In this document: piece by piece, positions 10,721-23,639 of the stretch
How the letters are laid out: every line of letters starts with the position of its first letter
How positions within the stretch are numbered: position 1 is the stretch's first letter
Assembly: GCF_003597395.2 (NCBI RefSeq)
Contig: NC_133774.1
Coordinates: forward strand, 41,480,707 to 41,544,706
Direction: 5' to 3'
Length of the DNA stretch: 64,000 nucleotides
DNA from: Chelonoidis abingdonii
Taxonomy: Eukaryota > Chordata > Testudines > Testudinidae
The notes under the pieces: generated by a model
Database searches by the model: none
What the model saw: only the letters and a program-made list of their open reading frames with translations
Told to the model about the DNA's origin: nothing
Position numbers and translations under genes: made by a program

Positions 10721-11743
10721 CATTGCATATATAGACAAATCTCCTCAAAGCCATTAGTAGTCTTGCCTGTATAAAAAATGAGAAAAGCTGACCAGATTTG
10801 TCCCTAAAAAAGAAGATGGCATGAGCAGGGATTCAAAGGAGATTGAAAAATTCAGTGGGAACAAAAAGGGTGTCACTTCACAGCACCTTAGTGAGGCACA
10901 CTCCAAGGAAGGGAGTACTATACTCTTCCTTCCAAAGGCTGACACATTTTAATGTAATTCATTTTGAAGTAACTTAGTGCACAGTAATTAAAGAGTCACT
11001 AAACGTAGAATACAACTAGTGATTACAAATTTATGTAAGATGAGAAGATGTTAGAAATTCTGTTGCTTGCTTTATCAGAAAGGGTCTCTAATACTCTGGT
11101 TTACTTTTGGCCTCCAGAGTATAGTCTGGGATTGTGATGATTGTCTGAATTGCTGGTGAGGCTTACGAGACAAAGACCCGTGTTTAGGTTTACAGCACCT
11201 TTTAAAGGGCTTTTTGTTGAGCCATTAGAGTGTGTGTTGCGGGAAATGAAGATACGTTAAGTTCTTTGAGTCGTGCTTTGAATGATAGTATGAAAGTATT
11301 CAGAGTAGCAGCCGTGTTAGTCTGTATCCACAATAAGAGCAGGAGTAAAGGAGGAATCTATTGAATTAGGGCTCAGTTAGGGCTGGCTAGAAAAGAATTC
11401 TGTTTCATGAAAAGTTTTTGACATTTGGCTTTGTTCTGTATTGGCATGAAAACTAGACCTTTGGAGATTTTTCATGAAAAAACATGAGTACCAGACCAGA
11501 CTAGCTAATAGCCCATTAATAGAGCTCTGACCTAGGCCTTGCACTGCCTGATTTGGAGCAGGACCTGCATCTCGGTCTCCCACATCCCAGGTAAGTGCCC
11601 TAACTGCCAGGCAATGGAGCCTGTGCCTTTCAGTCTTTGGCCCAGTTAATAGTCTGTTTATACAAAGTGAGCCAGCCAAGGGTGTCTAATTGCAGTGTAG
11701 AGATACCCTAGATGGCAACTACTTTGGGCAAAAGTGAACAATG
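10721..11743. other. Mostly unannotated; two short repeat fragments
   Basis: Positions 11300-11336 carry CAGAGTAGCAGCCGTGTTAG, a string that is abundant as a repeat fragment in turtles. Positions about 11520-11640 resemble part of another interspersed repeat (TCTCCCACATCCCAGGT). Neither can be bounded. No gene is seen. Confidence 0.4.
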
Positions 11744-11935
11744 TAAGAACAGCCATACTGGGTCAGACCAATGGTCCATCTGGCCCAGTATCCTGACTTC
11801 TGACAGAGGCCAATACCAGGTGCTTCAGAGAGAATGAACAGAACTGGTAATTATCAAGTGATCCATCCCTTGGATCGCTTGCTTTGTTGGCTCTCCACTT
11901 GCTTGTTGGGCTAGCTGGTTTCAGTGGATTAACCA
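11744..11935 (-). repeat. CR1-like LINE 3' end, antisense
   Basis: The plus strand begins GTAAGAACAGCCATACTGGG and continues GGTCCATCTGGCCCAGTATC, the reverse complement of a common turtle CR1-like 3' end. The copy is diverged and fades after about 11935. A closely related piece starts at 63808. Confidence 0.8.
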
Positions 11936-13180
11936 TGTACTGTGTCACAACAGTTGAGGGGGGGGGGAAGGATTTACAGCTGCTTATAGGTATTACAAAT
12001 CAAAGATGATGCCAGGTATTTCAGTGGTGTCCTAGAATCAGGTGGTTTATGCTGTAGACAAATTCCTCAGAGGTTTTCTGTGTTAGTAAGGACTCTTTAA
12101 TTTGGATGTTGTCAAAGCTCAGTTCTTTCCCCTAATGATAATGTTGGTAAATTGTCCCGTTTATAGGTCCTTGCACCAAATTCTGCTTTTACTCAGAATG
12201 TATTAAGGCAAAATTCCCTTCTTCCATGGACGGAGTGAGGACTTCAAATTTTGTCTCTAGGTTAAAGGTTAAATTTTCTTTGAATTGCTGCAAAACTTAG
12301 AACTATTTGTCAGATATAAAAATTTTCAGGCAGGCTAGATTTGTTATCCCACTTTCCTTTCTTCAGTTGGGGTTTTCTCCTCTCAGGCTGAATACCAGCA
12401 GCACTTCTGTAATGAACAGGGTACAAGTACTGTAATTTAATGTAAACTGGATGCTGTTGTTCACTTTTCCTTCTTTTTAGGGTAGAACAGATGGCACCCT
12501 CCCCTGCCGTATCAGTTGGTGAGAGAGGAATTGACACAGCACAGATCATAAGCAATAACTTCATTATCTACACAAAGTCCTCGTGGAGACCATGGAGAAA
12601 GCAACTGATGTGAACAGCTCAAAGTAAATGCTTTGGTTACATTGCTGACGTTTTCTGCAATAAAGAAACCACACAGGACAAGCTGTAACTTGATCAAACA
12701 TTAACCAGCCATTCTAGCTGACTTTCAGTATTCTCAGGTGTATTTTTTTAAACATATTACTTTGAAGCACAACAATTGTTTACGAAATGGATCTCTGCAA
12801 CATTTCTGCTTCATAGGAATAGAGTAGCAAAAAGAGAGATGCTAATGCAAAATTGCTAGTTGTGCTAGAAATGTCCTCTTCCCTTCTCTTCTTTCAAACT
12901 CTATGATTACCTGGAGTTTAAAAACAGAAGATGTATCTACCTTAGAGGCTTATATGGCCTCTATTACTATAGTACCTTAGCACCTCACCACCTTTAATGT
13001 ATTTGATAAATAGTGCTGGGGAATGCTCACTACCAGTGCCATCTAGTGGTTGGTCGGGGGCATGGCAGGTTGACTTCCTGCTGGGCATTCCTCTTTCATA
13101 CTGCCACTCTGCCTTGCAGAGGTCTGTGCTTTCAATTAGTCAGCCCTCCAGTCAGGTCACATTTTTAAGTCCACCCTTTT
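11936..13180. other. Unannotated sequence
   Basis: A poly-G run lies at 11959-11968. No repeat family or gene is recognised. The two adjacent minus-strand ORFs at 12310-12697 have no homology I can name. Confidence 0.45.
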
Positions 13181-14456
13181 CAGGGTACATGTAAAGAATC
13201 CAATAATAAGGAGGTTTTCAGGATTAAGCAAAAGATTAAAGGCTTCCCCCTTGGCTCAGGGTCTCATGGTCTAGAATCTTGTGTCTTCAGGATCTTCCCC
13301 CAACTAGGTTTCCCCCCAAGGAATAAACTTATGTAGTTGTCCCTCTTTAGGGATTGTTCGGAGAGCCCAGGCTCACCTTCTCCACCAGGCTCTGATCCAA
13401 GGCAGCTAAACCCTGCACCTTGAGATGCTATGCAGTCCTACCAGTCCCCCCTCTTCCCACAGACTAAAGTAAAGAACTAAACACAAAGATAGTTTCTAAC
13501 CTTGAGAGAGTCACAGGTCCCTTCTTTGTAGGCTTGGTTAAGTCACTATCTCCAGGCCTCAGGCAGCAAAATATCCTACTAGTCATATGGCAGTTCTCTA
13601 AAAAGGGCGATGTTTTGGGAGTTTATGGGCTTGTCTACACTGGCAATTTACAGCGCTGCAACTTTCTTGCTCAGGGGTGTGAAAAAACACCTCCATGAGT
13701 GCAGCAAGTTTCAGTGCTGTAAGGCTCTAGTGTAGACAGTGCACCAGTGCTGGGAGCTGTGCCCTTTGTGGAGGTGGTTTTTTTAGAGCACTGGGAGAGC
13801 TTTCTCCTGGCACTGCACTGTGACCACACAATGCACATTAAAGCGCTGCCACTGCAGCACTTTAGCATTGCCAGTGTAGACTAGCCCTAATGTGTCCATC
13901 TGTAAACCCCCACATCATATATCAGTTGCTTCCTTTGTCTTTTTAGATGCATAGAAAGTGATGGAGAAGCGTTCAGAGAGAGAGAGAGAGAAAGAAAGAA
14001 GAGTTTTGGGATGTCTACCCCTTCTTTTTATAATCCTGGCTCCCCTTTGAGAGGCTTTCCAGCTGGGAGCAAGGTGACAGGTAGTCTGTGTAGAAGGAAA
14101 CTCCAGGCTGTTTCTTTGCTGAGATGCAGATTTTTGCCCTGCCCTCTTTCCTGCCAAAGAATGCCCACTTAGCAGGTGTGCTCCATGAGCCTTATTTACA
14201 CTTGGCTGAGGTGTGAGCTTGCCCTTTGTCTCTGAGGAACTGGTTTGGCCATTCCCCAGACTTATCCAGAAAACATACTTTTAGTTGCAATCTCAGTTTA
14301 TGCTTATAACTTCACATATAACGTTGCTATTTGCATTTGCCATGATACCACTGATCAGCAAATAGAGTTCTAAAATGATACCTCATAAGGCATATGTGTA
14401 CAAACATTATTACAATAGTGTATCGGGTATGAACACGGGTAAAGTCTGTCCCAACA
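13181..14456 (-). mobile_element. Possible degraded LTR-like element, antisense
   Basis: The segment has the composition of the element at 56956-58113. Both share, near their right ends, an AATGATACCT motif followed by a run of short A+T words. A MITE interrupts it at 13630-13889. No terminal duplication or coding capacity is visible, so this call is weak. Confidence 0.3.
13630..13889. mobile_element. Harbinger-type MITE, GTCTACACTGGC family
   Basis: The left end is GGGCTTGTCTACACTGGCAA and the complement of the right end is GGGCTAGTCTACACTGGCAA. The body is rich in GCGCTGC and GCACTG words, and internal inverted segments would fold. A second member with the same body is at 45127-45391. Flanking trinucleotides are TAT and TAA, so the target duplication is imperfect. 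Confidence 0.75.
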
Positions 14457-14849
14457 TGAATTACTAATGTAATGCTTCTCCATTTGTGAGCTTTTGTATA
14501 TATAATATACCATCTAGCTGGCCTGGTAGAAGGTTTAAATTTGTAATTGCCTATGCATGCAGTACTAACTTTTGAAATCTTCTAGAAACTGGCTTTTTAG
14601 TTCACTGACACTAACGCATAGGTCAGTATTAATATTAGAAATGACAATACACAGCTTCATACTGGGCTTCACTCAAAGTGCTCACTAAACAAAAATAGCA
14701 ATTTTCATATTAACACATAGATCTAATTTATATATAATTTAGCACAAGTCTGTATACTGGTACAAAATGAAACAAAGGTGGTAGGAGTGGTGGTAATGCT
14801 AACAATATGCTCTAGGAATTTTACCACTCCAGGAGAATTACAGTGTATG
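14457..14849. other. Unannotated A+T-rich sequence
   Basis: No gene or repeat is recognised. Confidence 0.45.
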
Positions 14850-17298
14850 AAGACATGGAGGAGACAAGCCCCTTAAATCTTACATCAAAGAGAGAGACTC
14901 ACTACATACATTGAAAAATGTGGTGTTTGTCAAGTAAATCAAAAGAATATGGAACTGTCCAAAGCCACCAGTGCTGGACAGAATTCTGTGATGCTGGCAG
15001 CAGAAGCCAGGACAGATGAATTGTACTGGTGGCTACTGGACGAGATTTCTAGTTTACATTATGTGCCACCAATATGCTATCACGTGGTTTGCTTTCAGAA
15101 ATACACAAACAAGTCAAATTTGACTCATGTCCGAGTTGTATTGAACCTAGGAAAGAAAACAGACTCCAAATCTGATGAGAGAGCATCATGTTCACCTGCT
15201 TCTGTAATAACTAGAGCAAACATGTCCTGCTGTGGTTGGTCTTGCTGTATTATTTGCTTGAGAAAAAACACAAGAAACTTCATAAAATACACATTTGAGA
15301 GCATAACCAGTCAAGGGTGGGAGTACTTCGAAGAGGATATGATGACATATATTGCAGAATATCTGAGGAAGACTTGATTGCTAAGGATGCAGTTTATCAC
15401 TCAACATGCCTTTCTTCCTACTTGAGTAAAATGAATCTTAAAGCAAAACCATCCAATTACACTGGAACAATACATTCATCTAATGACATTGCATTTTAGC
15501 AGCTGATTGAAGAACTAGACAATGGTCTTATGTACAAAAAGCCAGTCTCCTGTCCAAGCTGCTACAAAGATATAAAGCCTTACTTCCCACAGATGTAGAA
15601 ATTGCAAGCCATTCCAGTAGCAAATTATAGGCAAGATTAGGAAGACACTATATTCTGCAATTTCATTCCATGCAAGGCATGGACAAAGCAAGTGTACTGT
15701 CCTATGCAGTGCAATAACATTAATTGATGCTAGCCAAGCAGCTTGTAATCTGAAACAGGAACTTAAATTCACCCAAATGTTTGGATGCTCCTCTGGTGAG
15801 TGAGCCTGATGAGAATCTGTTAAATGAATGAGTGGCTTTATATAATTCTGCTTCAATCCTTTGCTCTGAAATAGCCAAAAGGAAAGACTCGGTATTATCC
15901 AAAGCCAGCTGATTGTAGTTTACAGAGGTCAGCTACTTTTGTGCCCCACTTGGAGCAGAAGTTTGTCCTCTGGTTGTTAGTTAAAGAGGCATATAATTCA
16001 GCTAACAAAGAGTACCATCGTTCAGAAGATATTCCAGTTGTGGAGTGTATAGTATTTAATGCTGCACCTATACCTTGCTGCACAGCTACACCATGAATTT
16101 GGGTATTGCCATTTACCTGACATACTACATCTTTATGGATTTTTTATCAATTAGGATGAGCTGAGGTGTTTTGTTACTAGTGCTTCAAAAACTGAAGTAG
16201 AAAGACTACTGTGAGGTTCGTTCATTCCAAATGGAATCATACCACTTTGTGCTGTTGGAAATCTCATTTGTGAAGAAGGTGATACTATAGCCATCAATAC
16301 AGAGACCAGCAATGGAAAGAACACCTTGCATTCACTCTCTAGAATGGTAATTCAAGAATAGTCTGCAGATAAGTCCAGCATCAGAAGAAATATCACTGAA
16401 GTGTGGGGAAAAAAAAGTTACCCTCTCTGGACAATCAGAGTCTTTTATGCAGGGTGGAGCATTTGAAAAACCTAGACCACCTCTAGAACCAATTTGTCAT
16501 GAAAAGACACTTGAGTAAATAAACACTAATCACATACAAATGAATGTTGTCTGAGATCTCTCCTCCTGTGCTATTTTAATGTATGTATTAGGAATTTTTG
16601 GGGAGATGCAGGATTGTTAGACCTTCTTATTGATTCTGATGTGTATGCAGCTTGTACTGCATTTCAAATGCTTGGTGGTAAACAATTTGATCATGCTCTG
16701 TGTGGCTTGACTCTAGCATTTGAGGCCATGAGTGCTCTGATACTTTATTCGTTTGTTAAATGGTGTGAACAGGTAGGAGGCGCTCATGTAGTTCCAGCAT
16801 TTGTCTGGAAAATGTTGGCTGACTCAAAAGGTGTTTGAGTCTGAAGACATTGAATCCTTACAAGTCATTAAAAGGCTTAATGATGCTGTAACTCAGCATA
16901 TGCTACCACTGCTGGAGGAATTTCAGGCATAGGAGTATGCCCAGTCTCCTACATTCAAGTTCTGAGATAATTTTCTCCAGGTTATGCAGCTGCTAATTCT
17001 AAATGTCCATGCAAAGCAAGAGGATGATAGGAAACTTCACATACAGACACAACATGCCATGCTTCCATACTTCATTACTGCAGACAGGCCCAGCTATGCC
17101 AAGTGGATACCAATTGACATTCTTGATTTGCTAAATCTCCGTGAAGAGGAATTTGCTGTGTCAGACTGCTAGTTCTTTCAGTGGAATTTTACATGTTACA
17201 GCTCTTACCAACCAGGTCACCAACAATATGGTAATCCCATGTAATACTGAATCACATCTGGGTGTTTATCAAAGAGTATCATTGTGTTTATCAACATA

Positions 17299-17476
17299 CA
17301 GATGCTCCCCAACTAAAGTAAGTGTTCCATTCTGGAACACCTTACATAAGTCGAATTTTGCATAAGTCGGGTACGTATACCCAACAATTACGTGCCAAAA
17401 AAAAAAACGCTTATGGAACTTTTTCCATAAATGCAGATTTGTGTAAGTCGGGTTTGCGTAACCAAGGAAGCATCTG
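17299..17476. mobile_element. Tigger/pogo-like MITE inside the fossil protein
   Basis: The left end is CAGATGCTCCCCAACT, preceded by TA (17297-17298). The complement of the right end is CAGATGCTTCCTTGG. The body repeats TAAGTCG-type words in both orientations. Tc1/mariner Tigger elements share CAG termini and TA duplication. The right flank here is TC rather than TA, presumably a later mutation. It interrupts the protein fossil at about 17298. Confidence 0.6.
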
Positions 17477-18360
17477 TCTCTACTCGACTGCATGTAACAT
17501 CAGATGTACAAGAGTCTCTACTGAAAATAGCAGATGTTGGTGAAGAACAAATGGAGAGATTTGTCAGTGGTTCCCTTCATTCTGATCAGACATATAGTTT
17601 GTTCAGCCCAGTCAAGAAATCTGGCATCAGAATATTTGCTGATGTGACCAAATCTGCAAGGGAGGGACAATCATAGTAGCCATCAGTTCAGAACTTGTTT
17701 TCTACAGAGCTGATGTTTCAGTGGCAATTGTTCGTAGTCACCCAATTGTACCTATGTCTATGTCTCTCTTCCATGATGATGGGGCAATGAGAAGAACAGA
17801 CAAAGCTGAATTAGGGCATCTGCTGGAAGCTCAAGCTGAAAGAATCCATGAGCTAAGAGCATGCTACAAAGAAACCACAGTGTACATCAGAGATACCATG
17901 GCTGTCATACAAATGATGGCTGCAGACAAAATTAGTTGCTGATCTTACAAGGATTTGACCAAGCTAATTCGGTAATCAAAGTCTTTGCCAGATATGACAG
18001 CACCAGATAGGATCTAAAGTTGGATGCAAGAAATACCAGGTGATTGGTGGATGCCTTGTGCCTCCGTGGAAAATGTTTCTAAACATGGCATCCAACAAGC
18101 AGTCACTTGAAAAATTCCTCTATGAATATATGGTTCAAAATTCGTCTGAGAGTGAACCCAACTCAAATGTTCCTTCTTGCTAGAGGCTTTTCCAAAGGTG
18201 AAGTAGTAAAGTGCATCACCAGTAGAGGTGCTGAAGAAGCCCAAGAATTGTACAGTACTCAAGAGGAAGTGGACACAAGGATGCTTGTACATGTTGTATC
18301 TGCCAGTATGGCTTTTTCGGTCTTTCTGTGTCAAGGGAAAAATAGTAATTAAGTCACCTG

Positions 18361-19032
18361 TGTGAGAAAGTTCCTCCTCTACCTTGGTGGGTCCTGCGCT
18401 TATTGGCAGATTTGCTCACCTCAGTGATCTTCCCCTCTTGTGGAACCCACAGTCTGGGTCAGCTCCTCCTGTGTCTGATCAGGAGTTGGGAGATTTGGGG
18501 GGAACGCGGGCCCGCCCTCTACTCCGGGTTCCAGCCCAGGGCCCTGTGGATCGCAGCTGTCTATAGTGCCTCCTGTAACAGCTGCATGACAGCTACAACT
18601 CCCTGGGCTACTTCCCCATGGCCTCCTCCAAACACCTTCTTTATCCTCACCACAGGACCTTCCTCCTGGTGTCTGATAATGCTTGTCCTCCTCAATTCTT
18701 CAGCAGTATACTCTCTCACTCTCAGCTCCTTGCCGTCTTGCTCCCAGCTCCTCACGCATGCTCCTTGTCCTCTGGCTCCTCCCTGCCTGACTGGAGTGAG
18801 CTCCTTGTAAACCCAGGTGCCCTGATTAGCTTGCCTTGATTGGCTGCAGGTGTTCTAATTAAAGTAGCTATCTCCACTGCCTTCTAGAAAGATCTTAATT
18901 GGCCCCAGGTGCCTTGATGAACCTGGAGAAACTGCCATTTGGTTACCAGGGTACTAGAGATTTGTTTAGCCTGGGGCTAACATACCTGTTTCTCAGTACT
19001 TTACTGTAGCCATCTGGCCTTGCCCCATCACA
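18361..19032. mobile_element. Gypsy-type solo LTR with CCTG target duplication
   Basis: The 672-bp block begins TGTGAGAAAGTTCCTCC and ends CCCATCACA, so it has TG...CA ends. The flanks CCTG (18357-18360) and CCTG (19033-19036) are identical. The duplication can be read as CACCTG if the LTR end is placed two bases earlier. The sequence resembles a common turtle gypsy LTR. No internal gag or pol is present. The insertion lies directly before the DTDVLVL motif of the fossil protein, and removing it restores a continuous frame across that motif. Confidence 0.8.
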
Positions 19033-19849
19033 CCTGATACAGATGTTTTGGTCCTTGCTGTTCACTGCTTTACAAAAATGGAACACATAGATGACATGTG
19101 GATTGAAACAGGCACCGTTACCAGCACAACTGACAAGTGTCGCTTCATACTTGTGTGTGCAATTTGTGATGTGCTCACTGCTGACTTCTGCAACATACTT
19201 CCTGCTCTACATGCATTAACAAGATATGACTCTGTCTCATGCCTATTTGGCATGGGATGGGGAATTCTGTATTTTAATGTTGTCCACACAAAGGGAGCTT
19301 ACTGCATCAGAGATCTTGCCAAATTGGGGGAAACCGATGGAGAAGCCCCAATTTCTGCAATAAGGAAGCTGGTGGCAGTGCTGTATGACCATAGCATGAA
19401 AGAAAAGGAGACCCAAAGAGATCTGAATTGCTTATGCCTCAATCTAGCCATCAAAAAGGATAAGTAATTGGCCAACCTCCCATAATGTCAGAGCAGTTTT
19501 GAAGAGCATCTTAACAAGCGATTTGGATGTCTTCACACAGGGTAAACTAGGTATTGTATCATCATTGCAATGTGGATGGAAAAAATGTGGATAATGAACT
19601 ACTTCCTCTATTCTTCGGGAACCCAATGGCTTCTACAAGACCTTGTTTGTGCCTTTAAGTGTTGCTGCACAATCAGCTATCTTTAGTCAGAACAGTCTTC
19701 AATGCACAGAGCTGCGTACGTGCCAAAGCAATGAAGACTCTGGTTACCCACACACTTTCAACAGAGATCATAATGATAAACAAGATGATGATAGTGATGT
19801 TGACTAGAAATGTCACCAATGCTACTACATTTCAATGATACTTGCACAA

Positions 19850-20530
19850 ATTTATTATGAGTGTAGCGCCCCTTCTTCACCCGGTTACCTTCTTTAATGC
19901 CAATCTGCGTACAGGTTTTGATGGACAGGCCTGGATCCCGCCACCCACTCAGCAGGGTGTATTTTCTTTATTTTTTCCTATGAATTTATTTGGCGGTGCC
20001 GCCACCCCCCTCGCTCTTTCCTGGCAGGGTCACCAGGGCAGCTTGGGAGGAAAACTTTAACCCAGGGTAATTCCCACTTACTTGCCAGATAGTTAGATTT
20101 CCAAGAAATAACACAAACACATACAATATATTGAACACAATAATTATATTAAACAGGAAACAAATACACACAACAGGGTAAAACACTATTATTAGGGTCA
20201 CCGGTGTCCATGCTGCTAATACCTGTGACTTTCACCAGTCACGTGACATAAGGTAGCAAATGTAAGATTAGTGTCCCGTTGGTACGTGTACTTCAGTGGG
20301 GCCTTTGATGACCTATGCCACAAAATTCTTCTTTGCAGTAGTTTAGCAGTGTGGCTGACTGGGATCAGTACAGCCTTAAAGACTCACAAGTAGGAGAAGG
20401 TGGTAAATTCCACCACAAGTTTAATATGCAGCAGGTTATAAAATCCCCAAACCCTTACTCCCTGGCTTGAGGACACAGTGGGATAACAGGGCCACCTGGA
20501 CTCAGTGCAGATCCTTAACCCTTGCCTCTT
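19850..20530. other. Unclassified, possibly LTR-like sequence
   Basis: This stretch changes in composition from the preceding fossil protein. It includes a G+C-rich opening, then an A-rich middle with TTTATT/AATAAT words, then a mixed tail. It resembles LTR/ERV sequence in antisense but I could not define ends or family. Confidence 0.25.
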
Positions 20531-22029
20531 AGTGTGGAGTTTGCATAACCCAATCCAGATACATAAAGATGTCTGTTGTCTTTTTCAAAGAGATGGTGGA
20601 TTGAAAAAAAACAATCTGTAGCGCTCACAAAAGCAGTACATTTTGTTATTGACTTTATATTTAGAAATATTGAGATTTTTATTATGAGATAGCGTTTATT
20701 ACTTTGGTTTTGGAAGGGTCTCCATATTACCAGTGTTGCAGACACTTACTGCTATTTCTTCTTTCATGTGTCTAATTGGCTAAAAGATCAGACTCATACC
20801 AGATAACAGTACCCTTCCTATTCTCGTTGTGATTTGTATCCCGATTCGTTTTTGCAGGTGTAATTTCTCTGTTTCTGTGGAACATGGGGAATGGTTTGCT
20901 CTAACAGTGCACACTAAGCAGTGAGACATCACTGTGTGCGGTGCCAAATGGAGCTGTAAAGGTTTACATTGTGCTAGCTGCTTTTTGGCTGATACTTTGT
21001 CCCCACTGTGTGTTTATTCCTTTGTAGCTTAAACTCTGACTAAAGGAACTTATCTTATGACAAATAATATGTCTGTATATATCTATAGTGATTCCAGTCT
21101 TGCCAGTGGAACTTGATGTTTTGTAGTTCTGAGAACCATTGAACACAGACACTGATTCCTTATCCCATGGAAGCTCAGACCAAAGGATTTTTCACAATAA
21201 ATCTGTGAACTCTGGACTGTGATCTTAACTATTATTAATCAGAACACAAGTCCTAATTCAGACTTGACAAAATTTACTAAAAATAGTAACTGTATACAAA
21301 TGACCACAAAATTATATTAAAATATATTTAAAACTTTACCCAATTTTAATTTTAGGTAAAATCTAACGCTGTAATGCAGTCCCTAGACAATGCTGATATC
21401 AGCCAAAATTGCTACTGTCTCAGTGCTGGCTGGTGACCTACAATGCGAGAAATGAGTTGCTAGTCTTATTTCAGTTTTAGTGGATTAATTTTCACACTCT
21501 AGAAATCACCTAGTTAGATTATGTCTGGAATTCTTGGCAAAGAGCCAAGATGCCTGAATCAGCAGAGACTGTACATTCTCATCACTAGAGATGACTACAG
21601 TAGATCAAAGCTGTGGCAGATGAATGGTGAAATGTGAGGAAACTTGGCATAATGCCCTTTCTATATCTGTTTCCTTGACAAGTGCATTTTAGTTTCCAGT
21701 GTGGTCAACTGGCAACTTATGCACACTAAATTCACTTTAATAAACAAAAATATCCCAGTCTTCCCTTAATCTGTGTTACAACTGTTCCTTCTCTTGGAGT
21801 ACTATAATCATGGTTTAATTAAATAGTTGAGCTCAAAACAAGAGGCCATATCCTGAGCCATACCAGAGTTGGGTGCTCATTATAGCATGGAGTAGCAGGT
21901 TGAGAGGAAGTTGTGTACGCGTGTGCTCATGTGGAGGTCACCTTAAACAAACTTGACAGACTCTCAGTCATGGTCCATCCTGGTACTAGACTTGTCCCTT
22001 TGTGCAATTTAGAGCAACCCCATAGTTTC
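20531..22029. other. Unannotated sequence
   Basis: No gene or repeat family is recognised in this A+T-rich interval. Confidence 0.45.
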
Positions 22030-22399
22030 TCTAAGTTTATATTCAATGTTTGAGCATTAAATGAGAGAAAGTCAAAACTGCAACATCCAGATTTATTCCT
22101 TCCTCCAAATATACTGTCCTCTCTCATACAGCAGTTCCTGAAAGTAGAGTTCTCTAAGTTCCCAGAAACTACCCTATACATAAGCATACTATCAAACTAT
22201 AATGCCCCCTATTGGGAATCTATCTGTCGTGACATCCTTTTTGTCACATTTGAGATAGCAAAATTAAACAAGAATACTGTAACCTGTTTACATATTTAAC
22301 ACATAATTACCCTCCCTTAAATATATGTCCTCATATATATGATTTAACACAATTTAGCACCAACTAGTTTTTTAAATACTAACACTTAACTTTCTTGGC

Positions 22400-23440
22400 A
22401 GCTAAGGCAAGCTGGGCTTGAGTGGATCATTCTTTCACACCTTGTATTGTACAAAGCCTGGTGTATACTTGCAGTTTGATGTTGGAATGAATGAGAGTTT
22501 TTCTGTCTTTCTTGTGCGACCTGTAGACTGCCTAGCACTTGTATCTCTGGCTGGTGTGTTTAGAGAGCCTGTTCTGATATCTATCAGCCTCTTGTCAGCC
22601 TATGTTCCTTCCATGTCCTGCTGAGGAAGTCTCAGCAGAGTGCATACTTCACTGTCCTCCATATCCATGTTTGTCTTGTGTTCATGGTGGGCAAATATGT
22701 GCTCATCCCTTGCTATGTTATATGAACTATGATCTGTCTGTTCAACACATATAGCTGTTCAACACAGGATCTGCTGGTTATAATTCTTGGAGGTGTATAA
22801 CTTGTTGGTCATAGTAGATGTTGGGTGTGTTTGTCTTCTTTTTTTCTTTTACTTCTTGTAGTAATGCATAGGCTATAGGCACCAAGGTACACATTTGTCT
22901 GGACATCAAGCATTGTACCCAGCTGCTATTAAAGCCTTCTGAGGGAGTGTGTCTCCATTCAAGAATGACTTGCCATATGTTTTCTTTACTTTTTATGGCC
23001 TTTGTTAATAAAGTCTTAGCAATTTTAACTGCTGATTTGGCTTTACCATTTGACTGGCTGTGGTATAGTGGTAATGTGACTGAATTATCACTCCTGGGTA
23101 AATTACATAAACTTACTGTATGTAAACTGGGGGCAGGGGGTCATCTATTGTCTGAAACTATGCAGTTTGGGATACCATGCCTGCTGAAATGCTTAATTGC
23201 TTTTTCTATGCTGGTCACTGCAGCAATGTCTGACAGTTTGCTTTGTTCCCAGAAATCTAAAAAGTAGCCTACAATAATGAGGTAATTTGTGTGGTTTGCA
23301 GTGAAAAGGAACATTCCTACTTTGCCCCCAAGTCTCTTGGGAATACTGTGTATTTTCACTGTCCCTTTTTGCTGCTCGTCTTGCATTTCCCCACATGTAT
23401 CACAATTGCTCACCAGGTCTTGGTTATCCTTGGTTAGTAC
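22400..23440 (-). pseudogene. Gypsy integrase remnant
   Basis: The minus strand gives KHFSRHGIPNCIVSDN (about 23145-23192), the central catalytic segment of retroviral-type integrases, preceded near 23380-23413 by CDTCGEMQDEQQ from the zinc-binding region. Further on, HSQSNGKAKSAVKIAK (about 23010-23065) corresponds to the third catalytic segment. The position expected to hold the catalytic glutamate reads lysine (GKAKSAV), which would abolish activity. Frameshifts and stops separate the pieces. Confidence 0.75.
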
Positions 23441-23639
23441 GTGGTGTCTCTGTTCTTTTGGAGATGTGCTTGTATTCCAAAATGGCTCTGATCTATTCCT
23501 GAGGGAGTCTGGATATTATGATTCAATAGCATCATATATAAAAAGGCAATCTTAAAGCCTCATCTCAATAATTCCAGTGTTCTTGGTAGGCAGATGGGGC
23601 TTCTTTATTGGCGTTCGGCCATCTTGACAGAATAATGCA

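Larger units (their letters stand above)
14850..19830 (+). pseudogene. Fossil of a large nuclease-like transposon protein
   Basis: Fragments in the same order as one very long protein run along the plus strand, broken by stops, frameshifts and two insertions. In order: a Cys/His-rich N-terminal part (CYHVVCFQKYTNKSNL at about 15078-15125; YHSTCLSSYLSKMNLK at about 15396-15443), a region at 16260-16360 (TSNGKNTLHSLSRMV), a conserved alpha-helical part at 16605-17170, and a C-terminal part at 17480-19640. The C-terminal part carries VYIRDTMAVIQ (17880-17912), EVDTRMLVHVV (18266-18298) and DTDVLVLAVHCF (19036-19071), followed by LPALHALTRYDSVSCLFG. The spacing of D, ExD and DxD is that of PIN/XPG-like nucleases. 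Related proteins occur in many invertebrate and fish genomes as multi-copy uncharacterised ORFs. Assignment to an Academ-like DNA transposon is inference. No terminal repeats were found. Confidence 0.6.
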
